Assembly (NCBI RefSeq): GCF_019059575.1
Contig: NW_024881538.1
Location: 868,001-932,000 of the forward strand
Length of the DNA stretch: 64,000 bases
Source of the DNA: Amphibalanus amphitrite
Taxonomy: Eukaryota > Arthropoda > Thecostraca > Balanomorpha > Balanidae
Reading direction: 5' to 3'
The notes beneath the pieces were generated by a model. It did no database searches and was not told the DNA's origin. It saw nothing but the letters and a program-made list of their open reading frames with translations. Position 1 is the stretch's first letter, and every line of letters begins with the position of its first letter. A program made the position numbers and the translations under genes. Shown one piece after another: positions 1 through 37,439 of the stretch.

Positions 1-323
1 TGTACGCAAATAAACGGCTGATGCTGATCCTAGTTTTTGAAACCTGCTGCTACACCTTTAGAGGAATGGAACGCTGAGAATTATTATTTTTACGCTTGCT
101 ATTAACTTATTTCGAGAGACATTTAAAGAAAAAAAATCACTTCTGTTCTTCCTGTCGTTAATGTGAATGTGAAGCAACTAAGCTACAGTTTGTCTCCCTA
201 TAACAGGTAAATATATGAACTGTACCCACAATGGATGATAAATATATTACAGGAGTTGTCACACATTTCACGAGTATAACGGTCAATGGATGCACGTCAT
301 TCACAAAAATACACAGCATTTTA

Positions 324-11821
<11,498 letters not shown>

Positions 11822-14800
11822 CTATATAGTGACAGTCGTATCAGTGGCAGATATGGACAGCGTGCTCCTTCAATCTGTTATATAATTTGATGAAATGTGA
11901 GTAAACATCTTCTCGACATATTAACGTTTGATTTGCATCGTTATCAACATAAAGGAACTTTCCTTACAAGAAGTAATTCAGCATAGTTTTTCTCGAATAG
12001 TTTTTTTGTCAGATATTTTTCTCGACCCTCCCCCTCAAAATGTATATTTTAAACACGAGTATTGCTCAAAAACTTACCGAGAGTTTTAATTTGTCTTTAT
12101 CCATTCCCACGATCAGTCAAGCTTCATTTGTGGGAAAGGTGTTTGAGAAACGCTGCGAAGACTAACTTCGTAGCGGCTTGTTAGCGTTTAGTCTTGATAA
12201 AATAAGTGCTCGCTTTTGCGCTTTCGATGATGTCCATCATTCCTTCATATTCACACATTGCAAAACGAAAATTACCTGAATGTCAGAAAATAACGGCAAA
12301 AATGCAAAATAACACTAATGGTTGTTGATAAAGAGTTGCGAATAAGCAATGGATATTCTATTACCTTGCTATTTATTAGAAAAACGGTCCAGTGTATTTT
12401 TTCCTGCTGAAAATAAGGTCAACTGCTGTCTGAAAACACTACACTATGATGCTAAGCGCGAATGCAAACTGACCTTGTCTGTTATAGTTATGACCGCCAT
12501 GATTATTTTAACGTATATGTACACCATAGTATGATACCAAACAAACGACCCTTTTCAAAATAAATAGCTGAGAAAAACTTTATGTTTCCTTGGAAAGAAT
12601 CGCATACCTGCGAAATCGCTGCCGTTTGCTTTTCTATGACGAATTCTCGTGCCAATAAACGAGCCCTCCCCAGCTACTGAAGATCGTTCGGTTATAGGTA
12701 GGCGCTCCTCAAGGTCGCGCTTTTTCTTTTCTTGGTAAAATCATCAATGAACAAAATAATAAGTTACCTAATTAGGTATTCAAAAAAAAACTTGCTGGAA
12801 GGTAACTCATTCCTCTTTTAAAATTGAGGAAACAAATAACAATTTATTTTATTCGGAACTTTATATAAGAAGATAAGAGATAAAGCCAAAACAGAGGCTG
12901 CCAAATGAGCTGGCCAACGCTTTTTTCCACAAAACGGTACCTAAAGGCATGTGTATGAGCTTCTCGACCTCAATTCAGTGATACCACACACTGTGATGCT
13001 CAGGAGTTCGCCTGAAAGCTAAACGCTAGTAATGAGAGTTCTTGAAGTTACACAACCTAAAATATGTCTTTGCAGGTTGAAAGGCATTCATGCCTCAACT
13101 GAGTGGCTTTGATTGATAACCGTTTGTGTAGAATAGCTATACCTAACACTTTTTCTGTAGAACTATATTGAAAAACAAACTTGACATAGTCTCCAACGGA
13201 CGCCATTTAATTGCGTCCCAGAAAAGCTATTTCTGGCACCTAAAAGCTGACTCGCCCCAAAATTGGTCCTCAGCACCTATTTGGTGGATACCAGCACCAA
13301 TCACGGAAAATGACCTTAATTAGCTGTTTCTGGCACCTATTCATCGGTACGCCTTACTCTTTTTTTCTGAATCTGGCACCTAAATGCTGAGCGTAGCACC
13401 AATCTAGTAGAAAAATGAACTACTGGCTGGTAGAATCATGTTGTTCTGGTATAATGACCCCAGGAGTCTAGCCTAAAGGTTGCCAGTGCAGCTACACTCT
13501 AAGACAGCCCCGTAGTGATCTCAGCATTGTATATGACGTTTAAGTAAGCAAATAATATTGATTTGTTTGAAAAACAATGTCATTTAAATATTTAAAAGTA
13601 TTTATTTGTAATGCTTAAAGGGAAACATTTTTGTGAGTAATTGTCTCGATTTTGACCATTAAAACGGGTATTGTATTTTTTGACGTCATCAAATAGCTCC
13701 AAAAAAGAAATGTAATGTTTTCATTCCGTTCAAGGCCGCTGAAGAAACGCGGGATCTTGCGTGGGACATTGTCCGTTGTTTGCCGCGCAGAGTTGTGCCG
13801 TGGTTGTGCCTTTTTCATCCGTTTCTTACTTATGTCATATGTGTGCATGAAGCTTTGATTTTGTTTTTGGTTATTGTGTGTCCGGTCAGTCAAACGCCCC
13901 TGTAGAAACCGGATGCTGCGTTTGATCGAGATGGAGTCAGACGATGATTGCAGAAAGTTAATAATATTGAAAAGAGGGCTGGTTGCGTGGCATGTCTGTT
14001 CAGAGTTGACATTTTGCTTTACTCCAGTTTATGACCTGAGAGCCTGGCTGGAAGTGACGGATCCAAACTTTTCACGTTAAAATGGCTGAGGGTGCAATAA
14101 TATCTAGTCTCTACATAGCGGGCTGGTATAGGAGCGTCTTGCTATGCTGCACCATAGCTGGCTAGTGATTCTCTTTTGGCTAGAAATGGCATTAATCATT
14201 ATCTCCACTGGCGAAAATGGCACTTGACATCACCGAATGCAACGTTCATGTTGTTAGGATACATAAAATCAGGAAGATTACGCGAATTAGGTAGGCAAAC
14301 GTGGAATAAAATAGGTGCTGGATGTTTTGGTTTTGGTGCTGAATCAGCAAACAGCAAATACGGAGTTCAACTAGACGATCTGGCAACTTTAGGCTGTGTG
14401 GAAACAATTAGGTGCCAGATTCAGATATTAGGGTCGAATAAGCATTTTGGGGCTGATCAGCAATTAGGTGCCAGAAACAGCTTTTTAGGGACCAGAAACA
14501 AATATTCCCCGTCTCCAACTCTGGAGGGGCACTGCAGTGTCTCATCAACTTTGGGATTGGGATTCCACAGATAGCCTGAAATAATGGCGATCAACTGGCG
14601 AGGAAAAAGTTTTAGTCCTTTACAAATTAACAAGGATAGTTATATGGATAAGCCACGATTCCGGTTATCCTAGAAAACCGTATCCGTGTCACTGTATATC
14701 TGTTCCATTTTCGATCGCCGAATCTATCGTCTGACTCGAACATTCATATTGGCACAACGTTTGTCACTCTTCTGTCTCCCGCATTGAAACGTAACAAGAC

Positions 14801-14940
14801 GTCGCATGTCACATAGCTGAAGTATATTTTATAGACGTGACGAAATGTCGGGCCACGAACATCCAATAAAATAAAGACGTCTTAACAACTCGTTTATTTT
14901 CGGGTCACGACGTTCTCTTAGTTTAGCCACACCAACCGAG
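11822..14940. other. Spacer upstream of visible CNT exons
   Basis: AT-rich DNA with no exon that could be fixed. On the minus strand 12608-12720 has open frames and a clean donor (CAG|GTATGC) ending at 12608, so it may hold an earlier CNT exon. One frame reads ERLPITERSS but ends in the wrong phase for the exon at 11821; another reads REFVIEKQ and fits phase 0. The rest is the 13.2-14.5 kb element and unassigned sequence. Confidence 0.4.
13212..14505. mobile_element. Inverted-repeat element with GGCACCTAAA ends
   Basis: Left end 13212-13285 (CCAGAAAAGCTATTTCTGGCACCT...) and right end about 14425-14505 are imperfect reverse complements built around TTTCTGGCACCTAA. No transposase was seen inside. 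It lies in the spacer between the CNT and ITG-like genes. Confidence 0.65.
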
Positions 14941-15260
14941 GGACTCTGTGAATGTCGGCGGCGGGATGGGGGGGGGCGGGCGTCCTGCCGGTGCGCCGGG
15001 GAGCGAGGCGGCGGCGCGCCGAGGCGGTCGCCGGTCTCACTTCGCACGGGTCAGTCGTTCCCTACCGGCGGCGCTATTGCTTGCTACACTACTTAGACTA
15101 ATCTACAGAGCAGCGGTGGTTGAAGCCGCGGAGCCGACCGGCCACAGCGCCCGACCGGCCGGGCAGCGAGCCGCATGGCTCACTGAGGCTGCGCGCGCAC
15201 TTGGGGGATCGGAGAGAGCCGAAACGAGACATCATCTTTGGGGGTAGAGGAAGTCTGCTG
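14940..15260 (-). promoter_or_regulatory. GC- and CpG-rich island, possible CNT promoter/first exon
   Basis: A sharp rise in GC and CpG in otherwise AT-rich DNA, between the end of the ITG-like gene and the CNT exons. The position suits the promoter or a non-coding first exon of the CNT gene; a GTGAGA donor on the minus strand lies near 15040. No TATA box or start codon could be tied to the CNT frame, so this is inference from composition and position. Confidence 0.35.
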
Positions 15261-16170
15261 GGGAGGGGCAGCGGTGACCATGTGGTAGAGCTCGCAGTCT
15301 GGAATGTTGGTTTGTCATATATGGTCATAGGATTGTGGCCTGTTATGAATAGATTTTGAGCGTGAATAGATTTTGAGCCTGTAACTTTTCAGGTTTGATG
15401 TCTCTTTTGTGATCTAACATCTGTTTGTGACCTGTTTGAGGATCGCCGGGCTGGTGCCTTGACTATATCAGTACGATTTGGCAGATTCGATGGCACTTGG
15501 GCCTCATAGACTGGGCTTGAGTAGTCGGGCAGAGCAGGATTAGGGCTTAGGGATCACCTGGTACCGAGGCTTTATCCAGCCTGCCTCATCCATACACAGA
15601 CACCTATCCCGACTGCGTGCGAACGCTAGGTAGATTAGATACAGAGCGTCTTCGTGCGACAAGTCAGGGTCATCTTTTTGGAGGGTCCATTTACACGGTC
15701 TAATGGCAAGGTACTGTAGATTTGCGCGGCGCGCGCGCTCACGAATATCAGGGGTGTTCACAATACTGTAGACAGGTAGCGCGGACCCAACGAGGGGTCG
15801 CTGTATCAACCGAGATCACCTGACAGTACGCCAGCCAGATGAAACGGTCCGGGGGCGGTACATAAGATGGGTACAGCGCGACAGAACCTCGACACTTCAA
15901 CACACACGCGAGCGCGCATACATGAGCACGCGCACACCCACACACCCACACCCACACACAGACACTGACGCACATAACTGGCGTGCTGGGGCGGCCGGCC
16001 AGCCACACAGTTCTCTCTCCAGTACGTTCAAAGTGATATGTCGAGTGTTAAGCGCATTCGGTGGCTCTCCGCTGCAGTGATATGTTCATGAGCCGCGCTG
16101 GCGGCTGGCCGTACTGCCGAATCTCTCCTCCCGGCTCGACGGCCTCCCGGCTCTTTGTGTGAGGACTGAC

Positions 16171-28708
<12,538 letters not shown>

Positions 28709-30555
28709 CCTGGGAGCGAGAGGGCAGACTTGGTCAGTGTGTGTGTGTGTGGGGGAGGGCGATCGATCGGGAGGGGTAGATTGGACATCGAACACCATTC
28801 GATAGAATGGTCACAGTGAACGCTGGTAGACAGAATAGCTGCGACCCGTGTGGGGAAGGGGACGGGAGATTTGGGCTGTTACGGAGCAATACAAGTGGTC
28901 GAAGTCCGTCGTAGAGAGCGAAACAATACGGTCGCTCGGCGGGATTTTCATAGATGGTTATTTGTCGCTTTAGAGTATAGAGCTATCCAATGTAAGATTT
29001 TATTTTTCTGCCTCAGCCCTATTCTTATTCAAAGCGAGAACATATTTATATTCTGTTCAACGAAATGGAACGGCATATCTATCACTGGGCTCGAAAGTCA
29101 CGAAATTTGCGATGCGTTTGAAGGAAGAATTATATATGGAATCCCAATTGTCTAACAACGCGCTGGCTTTCAGTCTAAGGATTGTCCGTTGTCAGCTGAA
29201 TTATCAGGAGTTTGTTGATAATTGGCATTTGTACAATGGTGTAATGCCGGTGTTTCGCCCGTCTATACATTCAGCTCGACACCGCAATGTGTTCGTATCA
29301 GCTCGTTCATGTTCCTGATAAGGGGGCGTTGGACTTATTGCCGTCATTAAGCTGTCAAGTGGACATGTCAGTGTCCCTGGATGACGCCACGACACGACTC
29401 CATAGCGGCTCGTGACGAACAAGTTCGTGGCGGTACAGGTGGCTGCTCGGGTGCACTGTTGAACCAACTTTGCAAAACAGGTAACGGACCTCTGTGAGCC
29501 ATGGCTGCGTTGTAAAGTTCTCCGAATCAACAGTAGGGAATTTCATGTTTGTTAAGTATTCAGATTCACTCGTTTGCAGTCAGCGTTCCTATCCCTCCAG
29601 CAAATGAAATGAGCTCTCGTGAAGCTCGGCCGTTGCATGTTTGATGGCATCACGTGCGGCCCTCCGAGGTCCTGTCTCGGTCAGCCCATGACGCCCGCTG
29701 AAGCCGGAGTAACGACCCCACCCGGCCACAAACTCTGCTTTCCAACACCAGCCCGGCTGCCTGCGAACTCCAGGGCGCTGCCGCTGAATATTGCAGTGCC
29801 CCTGAGAGACCAGCCCGATGAGCGGCCCTGGTAGACAGATCTCAGCAGATACCAAAATAGACACTCCCGCGGTGTACGTGTAATGATTTGATGCATGTTT
29901 GAAATACCATTGCTGAGCTCCGTGCGGGCGGAAACTTTTGGTCAATGTGATGTCGGTTAGATTTCCTCCTCATATTACAAAGAATACGAACATAACTTTC
30001 TCAGGAATGTAACTTATGAATTCGACGTTTCATGAAAGGATATCCCGGTGCCATTGAGCCGGGCCCCTGACCAGACCGGGGCTGGGCTACCGGCTCTATT
30101 TTCTCACCTAACAATGATACATGAAAATGGATCATTTACTCGTCGTAATTAAGACATTACCAGGCGAATTAGAATGATTCAATGAAATGAAATAAATAAA
30201 TCAATTCTTGTATTAACTTTAGTCGGAAGACCCGCCACAGCTCTTTCAGAGTGATGCCAGCCACATTTCTAAAATGTTTTTTTTCTTCAGTTTTTACGTC
30301 TCTGCAGCTGGTCAGGATGGACTGTTTGTTTTGATAGCGATGTTATTATTTGAACCATTGCCTGTGTTGGCATTTTGCCAGCCGCTAACGTATAACAGGG
30401 GGAGGGGTCTGTTGGACCCCCGCAACGGTTCGGTCCCTGATCGAGCTAGAGCTTCGCAGAAAAAAACGAGGGTGTTACCCGTGACGAGAGGAAGCCGATG
30501 ACGTTCAATTTTAGGATGGATTGACGAGATAAGATGGTTGACCTTCCAGATCAGC

Positions 30556-31707
30556 TTAACCCGCGCCGGGCCGGGGGGGGGGGTGTTTGAACAGCCCCTG
30601 CGGTTTTTCGCAGATATCTCAAAAAACACCTGTTCGTGCATCATTTCCGCACATGTTGTGAAAATTTCAGACCCCGGTCTCCTCAGGTCAGGTCACTAGG
30701 TCACGCCAAGTGACCTCATCCCAGAAAAAAATAAGAATGCTCGTCATAGCTACGCCGACTGAACGATTGTCTTGAAACTTTCAGTGATTGATTAGAGCAA
30801 CATATCTATCAAATGTATATCTCGTAATTTTGATATCGGTGACCTAAGGTCAGGTCAATTTTGCGGCCTCTCCATTATAAGTCAATGGGAGAAAATTAAT
30901 TGAAAAGCGTCTGTTTTGCACGAACGCTATTCTAGACACTCTCAAACATCGAGATGTAGGTAAAATTGACACACTGAACCGGAAAATGGCATTTGTGACT
31001 CCTTGTTATGTCCCCGAGGTCATCTCGGGTCACGAACAGAATCTAACAGTTTTCCGCTAGTAACTTCTGATAGAGGCGTGCTAGAGCGCTGAAAACGCCT
31101 TAGATGTGTTCGGCTCGACGTTGCAGGTGGACTGATATGCAACATGACCTTTTCCGGTCAGGTCATGACCTTGACCTGAGGTCAAATTATAGTTCATTCG
31201 ACGCGTCTCGACGAGAGGAACAAGATGCTGGCAAAAGTAATGTTATGGCTCTTTTGAGTCAAAAGTTATTGCCGAAAAAAACGTTTTTCGTAAAAACGTT
31301 TTTTTTTTAGTTTTTGCCCTCTGGAGGCTAAACCGTTGACCTGAGATCAAATCTGAGAACAATATTCAGAAAGGTCTATAAAAGGGCTATCGAATGCGCT
31401 TTTCCGCGGCACTGTAGCTCTATCGGTTCCCGAGATAGCCGTCGGCAGTTTCCAAAATGTTGAAATAGTCAACAAAATAAACTGTTATATTCTGTTATAT
31501 TCCTTTGGTGACCTCTGGTGATCTGATCTTTGACCTGACCCAAAAAATGACCAAGTGTTTTCGTCCTTATTTTGGACGTTCTTTCGATTGCCGCTTAGCA
31601 CGTGTCGCTACGTGGCCCAGGAGCCGAGTTAGAAGGGGGTGGGGGGTGTTCAGACACCCCCTACGGCCCGGCGCGGAATCTCGGAGCACCGGCCCTGCGC
31701 GGGTTAA
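30556..31707. mobile_element. TTAA-flanked GGTCA-rich element, copy C
   Basis: TTAA at 30556-30559 and 31704-31707; left end CCCGCGCCGGGCC plus a G-run and GGGGTGTTTGAACAGCCCC, right end GGGGGTGTTCAGACACCCCC, GGCCCGGCGCGG and GCGCGGG. The body has many GGTCA/TGACC pentamers. Flanking DNA (GGTTGACCTTCCAG on the left, CCCGAAATTCAGGAAA on the right) resembles uninterrupted sequence near 57175-57225, which therefore looks like an unoccupied relative of the insertion site. It lies in the first ITG-like intron. Confidence 0.85.
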
Positions 31708-31789
31708 TAACCCGAAATTCAGGAAAGTAGGGATCTTCTGAAACTTCTAAAAATCAAACTGTTATATTCTTTCCGGGGTTCTGATTTTG

Positions 31790-32360
31790 AGATTCTTTTA
31801 TATCAGAGATATATTCACGCATTCGGGGTAGGCGGGGCCGGGTTAGGTCAGGTCAACCACTAGGGGTCCCGCCGCCTATCCATAGTAGGTGTTAACGATC
31901 ACTGACAGCTTCGTAGCAGGTTCCATAAGCACTAAAACTACTTCTGAAATGTTCAAATGAGTGTTATATTCAAAATCAGCTCCGAACTTGCCCTTGGACC
32001 ATGAAAAAAATCGAAAAAGTGAACCAAGGTCGTTTAAGGCTAGTAACCGTGACCTGACCTTTACGTGGCCTAGACATCTACCATAATGCAAGGGACAGTC
32101 ATCATTCCACATAATAGCGCGTTTATAATCACAGAAGATTTGGAAACGCACGGATAATGTACGCTGACATACGCCAAATCGCATTTCTGGCCTGACACGG
32201 TCTCGAGAAGCAGGTCAAAGGTCAAAGGTCATGTGTTTCAGGCTCATCACGTTTTCAGAGGATGTGTAAAATTGATCAACTCTGGAAGAGTACTGAAGGT
32301 TTCGTTGCGATCGGCCGTTTTTTACGCGAGTTATTTTGAAAAACGAGGAGTGGAGATAAG
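31790..32360. repeat. GGTCA-rich repeat related to 57.3-57.7 kb
   Basis: The stretch around TAGTAGGTGTTAACGATCACTGACAGCTTCGT matches 57390-57420 in the same orientation, followed by similar sequence for several hundred bases. No coding sequence. It is probably the right part of the element into which copy C inserted. Confidence 0.7.
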
Positions 32361-33252
32361 GCTCCATTTATCCAAAAACAGTCGGATCAGTCGGATGTGC
32401 TCTTGTTTCTCACTTACGACATATTCCCAAGGTGTGACCAATATCGCTACTCAGTCGGGAATTTCTGGCATCATCTGCACAGAAATGGTAGGGACTGTCT
32501 TAATTAATTTCTCTAATTTTGTTCAGCAACAAGTACATTCGTACCTAACTTATTTCAAATGTTCTGAATAAATTGATTGATTATGCCCGAACCCACTTCA
32601 AGGTGAGCTTGCTGTGGAAGGCTTGGCCTCGACCGTCAGAACATGAGATGGGTCGGGTTGTGGAAGTGATTTAGAAGCCAGTTTGCTGTTTTCACCTGGC
32701 CGAACAGTGTGTCCCACTCACTGACTTCAGCTGGCTGGTGCTGTTCCATCAACCGGGACCAGCCTCGTCAGGAGTCTCAGATAGGTATCGAGCGCAGGAG
32801 CGGCGGTTCTCACCATTCGCCAGTCATCGCGGGAAACGCGACTCTGTTAACTTATCTACAAAATGGTACTGCATTTGCATTGTAACGCGTGATTTGAATT
32901 GAATCATTGGGCAAATTAATAAATTAATCAACCAATTGAATATTCTCTTGAAATTTTACAATACCACCAAATCCACACTATGTTATGAGTTCACACGATA
33001 AAGGAATGGTTGCAGGAATGACATTGTTTAACCTCAGAGCATACCTACCGGTGCCGGTTTCCATAATAAGCAGTTCACCATTTTGGCGCAACGCCAGGCA
33101 GACAACTCGCTTCTTTGTCTCACCTGCAGTTAACTCGCGTTTTGACTATGGGTGTCTGCCATCTCCCCTCTCCCAAGCTCAAGTGATAGACTGTGTAGCT
33201 ACACTAAACCCCTCCCATCACCTCACCACACACACCTCGGTCCCCGCCTCAC

Positions 33253-33520
33253 CTGGTTTGTTCGCTGCCGGGCAGTGGCGGTGGCTGTCGCGTGCGCGGT
33301 GCGCTGGGGGTCTCTGGAGCGTCTGCCGGCGGCCGTCGTCGCCGTCGTCGTCACCGTCGGCCGCGCTGCGCCGCGCCGGTCGCGCACGGCGCATCGACCG
33401 CGGCGGTGTCGCAGCGGCGGCGGCGGTCTCGGCTGATTTTCGGCAGATGAGCTGGCCGTGACGGCGACGGCAGCGACGACGGGCGACCGCTGAGACGGCT
33501 GATCAGACGGGAACGGCAGA
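33253..33520 (-). promoter_or_regulatory. Candidate non-coding first exon and promoter of the ITG-like gene
   Basis: The coding exon at 28708 opens with a good acceptor (CTCGCTCCCAG|G) one base before the ATG, so a 5' untranslated exon is expected upstream. At 33253 the minus strand has a strong donor, AACCAG|GTGAGG, at the edge of a GC- and CpG-rich stretch reaching about 33520. The transcription start cannot be placed; the assignment is inference. Confidence 0.45.
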
Positions 33521-34870
33521 GACGTGCCGAGTGCGTAACGCGCTCACTGGATGGAGATGGTTTGGGAACAGGAGGGCAGATGAGTGGAACATGACCTGTC
33601 CACAGCGTAGCCCCGCTTTCTGTGAACCCCCGAGAGGCAAATTTCGAAATTTGTCAATTGTGATCTACTGTAAGGTTGGAAAAGATACATAAATAAGATT
33701 TTTGGTGCACAGATGAGACCAAAAACGTTTTCAGCAAAAACGATTGGTATTCAGACTTGGAATGAGCCAGAGTAGGTAATCCACATAAACAAACGAATGG
33801 CGATAAAACTGGCGATCTTTTTTAGTCTATTGCAGATTGGATTTTTGGCCAAATTTTTGGCTCGCGATCAGCTATCAATGAGCTTAGGTAGTTATTCGTG
33901 TTCACGTAAGACGGCATACTGGACCACGTTTGCAACTATGTGGGCACGTGGTGAGCGGACATTGGACTTGATGTGATAATATTCAGTTAGTACCTATGCA
34001 TGGAATGTGATGACGGTGGTAAATATAGACGCGATGATGCTGCGGGATCAACAATGGAGTTGATCGGCGGCTGGAAGGATTACGTGATGTATGGGATCAT
34101 TGTATGATGTATGGCTGACGTGAGGATCTGATGAACCTGATGGATCAGGTGATGGTCGTTGGCTGTCAGTTCATCACGTTGAAAGCGAACTTGTCATGAT
34201 ATCCATGATAGATATCAGGTAGTTCGTGAAAGCCTGTCTAATGCACACCTATAAACGGTGCAACGAAAGTTCTAGCTGGACTCAGTGGCTAAAAGTGCGT
34301 GAGTAATTAAGTAGTGCGTCTACATTCCAACTGCCTTCAGTAGGTATTACTTAAACGTCAGATTAAATATTTCACAAAGAGCAGGTGTCCCGACGGTAAA
34401 TCCAGTGCTAATTAACGATTGCAGAGCTGCCGAGTTATGAAATTTCGTCGAAACCAGAAAAAACGTCTAATCTTTAAAGTGAGGTGAAAGGTTGACAGGA
34501 CATTAGCATGCTTAATTGATACCATAATTAACCCGCGCCATTTCTTCATTTTACAAAATAAGCGATGAAAGATTATTAAACACGCCTGCGAATGTAAAAA
34601 ATAAGCCCAACGCTAACTTTATCAGCATGTCATGAAAAGTTTCATTGACTTCATTGGCTTCTTGGATCTTTTTTGAATAATTCTTTAAATTTTCACACAC
34701 AGTTTGGGCAAAAGTTCGAAAACTATGTTTTTGTGCATTTTGTAAATGATTTGCAAGAATGTCTTTTGCGATTGAATAAAAAAACTGGTTTAATTTGACA
34801 AAACGAAATTATTTAGAATATCAAAGTTATGTGCCGAAAATCTGGGAGAATCTATTTTTCACCTATTTCT

Positions 34871-37306
34871 AGGGGAGAGCGGGGCCAGTTGAACCACTTT
34901 TTATATATTGACATGCACAGCGAGATCTAGTTGTCATATCGAAAAATGCACAATACCATGAAAAAAAATATGTTCTTTTGGCTTTATTTTAAGATATGTA
35001 AAAATATGTTTCAAACATATTTTGCTGCCAAACGCATGCTTATGAAACAGCTCTACGCCCGTTTCAAATGACCCCGATGCGAGGGTCAATTGAACCAGCC
35101 CATGGGGTCAATTGCACCTATCCTTAACCCGCGAGTTGCTGGGGGGGGGGGGCGTTAAACGCCCCCACTTTTTTCGCCGGGCCATAGCATAAAAACGGCG
35201 CGCCGCAGGCGCGCCAAATTTTGGGTACCTGTAGGGAATTGATTGAAGTTTATTGTGACAAAGTTTCAAATAAATTAGTGGGAAAATTTTTGAGATATCG
35301 AGGTTTTAGTGACGTCATGATTTGAGTTTTCGACCAAAAACGGTATATGTTCAAAAAATCATATAAAATCACAAAACAGACATACAGACATGCCGTAAAC
35401 GCCATTAGACTGCCAATACCATGATCAATCAAATGGCTATCTTCGATTATTTATTATCGTTCCGCATTTTCCAAAATCTTGAACTGAATCTTGGTAATTT
35501 TTCGTGACTACTTCACGACCATGATACATGAATTTATTAAATTGAACTTTTTGAGCCAAACACGTACACATATCGATAGGCGTTATCACAAGTGTATTCG
35601 CGGCCATTGGGGCGACGTAAGAAAAGAAGAAAACAACTGGCCCCAAGAACTTTAAATTATCAGTTAGCATGCACCTTTTCCTTGATTTGTAGAGAATTTA
35701 CCATTAATTGTTAGAGAAAATTGCATTTAAAATCTTCCATTTATGCTTTTTTCATCGTTTGCACAGTATGTTCTTTTACTAAGCTAGAAACACTAATTAT
35801 AAATAGTTCCCGCATCATCAAGAACAATAGGAAAGGCTTGAAGTGAACACAATAATCTAAACGGCTTTATAATCCATGTGAAGACACTTCTAAAATTGCC
35901 TGTAGAAATATTAAAGGCAAAAGTTCAACTTTTAACAAGACGGATGGCTATAAACCTATTCAACGTGTGACAACTCAGCCGGTATTTCGTCGCCTACAGC
36001 CCAGCTTTCCCTAGTGACCGATAGAGGCGCTGCTATCGATGTCCGCCCGTGCCGCCTAACGTGATAAAATGAATGTCACCATCGTGTTCTACGCCCCAAA
36101 TTACCTATAAAACATGTATCACAGGCTGCGAATATCAGTTTTGATTTTCGGGGATATGTGCCTACCCGGTTGACCTGACCTTGACCCTGACCTATGCTTG
36201 ACTGACCCCTACATGGAGCTGACACTCTTGTAGGCCTTGTAAGATGGATTGTGCACCGTTTTGACAGAGTTTATGGCGAGAGGCGCCCATTGCGAAGTCC
36301 TGAAGTCCATGCTACTGAAAGCCCGATTTCAGGTGTTTGACCTGACCTTGACCCGACCTGTGACCTCAAAATTCAACTTTAAAGTACTCATCTGAAGCGT
36401 CTCGTCGCGCTCTTTCGTTTGCCGCCTCGTGCGTTTCGCTGCGCCTATTGGTTCTCGAGTTATCGGCTGGGGGGCGTTTAACGCCCCCCCCCCCAGCAAA
36501 CGGTGGGTGGCGAAATACCCCAGCAACTGCCGGGTTAACAATGGGATGTTTTCCTCTTCAAGGCCACTTTCTTAAGGAGATATTTTGTCCGGTTTACTTT
36601 TCCAAATGCTTCATTCAATAGGTCGTTGGAAAGCTAAAAGTGCAAAGTTCCTCATAATAGGTGACATAAAGTACATAGACTATGGTAAAATGGGCGGGTG
36701 AGGAAAATGAGAAATATCTCAGGCTATAGTGTGCTTTCAAGCAAAAGGCTGGAGAAAAGGGGTCAAAAATTGAGCTCTATTAAACTACTATTTCAGTTTA
36801 AAAGCTCATTTCAAAGGTGGACTATTTCCTTTAATGTTTACAGCCCCTGAACAATAACCATTGCAAAGGTCACCGGGGTCCATTGAAACGGCCTGTGGCC
36901 CTGTTTCAACTGACCCTCAAAGAAGCGTTTCAATTGACCCCATCCGCTCCCGCCATCTCGCACGCGCCGTAAAGCACATGTCAAACGAGCTGGAGGGATG
37001 GCATCATGCTGAATGAAGGGCCAAATAAGGTGTTATTCCGGAGCCAGGAGTTCTTCTTTCAGCAAACAAAGGTATATGAGATATCACAAAATATTCATAA
37101 AAACGATTTCTCCCAAACGCCCCTCAAAACCACAAAAACAAGTGTCAAATCAAAATTACCGTCCGTTTGCCGCCCAAACGCCGTTGACAAAGGAAGTGGT
37201 CGAGCGCGGATGCGCAGTGGTGTCGGCAACGCCATATGTTGCATACTGTTGAAAATAAAGCCGTGTTTCATCTGACCCCGTGTTTCACCTGGCCCCGCTC
37301 TCCCCT
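34871..37306. mobile_element. Outer inverted-repeat element (AGGGGAGAGCGGGGCC ends) hosting copy F
   Basis: AGGGGAGAGCGGGGCC at 34871-34886 and its exact complement at 37291-37306. Both ends are followed inward by repeated GTTGAACC/GGTTTCAATTGACCCC-type sequence. No transposase was seen. The interior is interrupted by the TTAA element at 35124-36538. It lies between the divergent ITG-like and coiled-coil genes. Confidence 0.8.
35124..36538. mobile_element. TTAA-flanked GGTCA-rich element, copy F (nested)
   Basis: TTAA at both ends; left CCCGCGAGTTGCTG with a G-run and GGGGGCGTTAAACGCCCCC, right GGGGGGCGTTTAACGCCCCC, CAGCAA and CTGCCGGG. TGACC/GGTCA pentamers cluster at 36170-36370. It is inserted in the 34.9-37.3 kb element, so it is younger than its host. 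Confidence 0.85.
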
Positions 37307-37439
37307 ACTTTGAATAATGCATAGCTCATTCTTAGTTACCCAGTAACCCCTTAAGCCTTGCTTCTGATACGAGCCCCTAACCCGACCCATCGTATCGCCT
37401 GTTTAGAGTCAACTGACCCAGTATCATTGACCCGAGCCG

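Noticed and set aside
12608-12720. Definite extra CNT exon
   Set aside because: The donor is good, but the protein-like frame ends in the wrong phase for the next exon and the phase-matching frame has a weak acceptor; left open.
33152-33461. Protein-coding exon in the GC-rich block at 33.2-33.5 kb
   Set aside because: Frames are Arg/Ala-rich from composition; the position and donor fit a non-coding first exon better.
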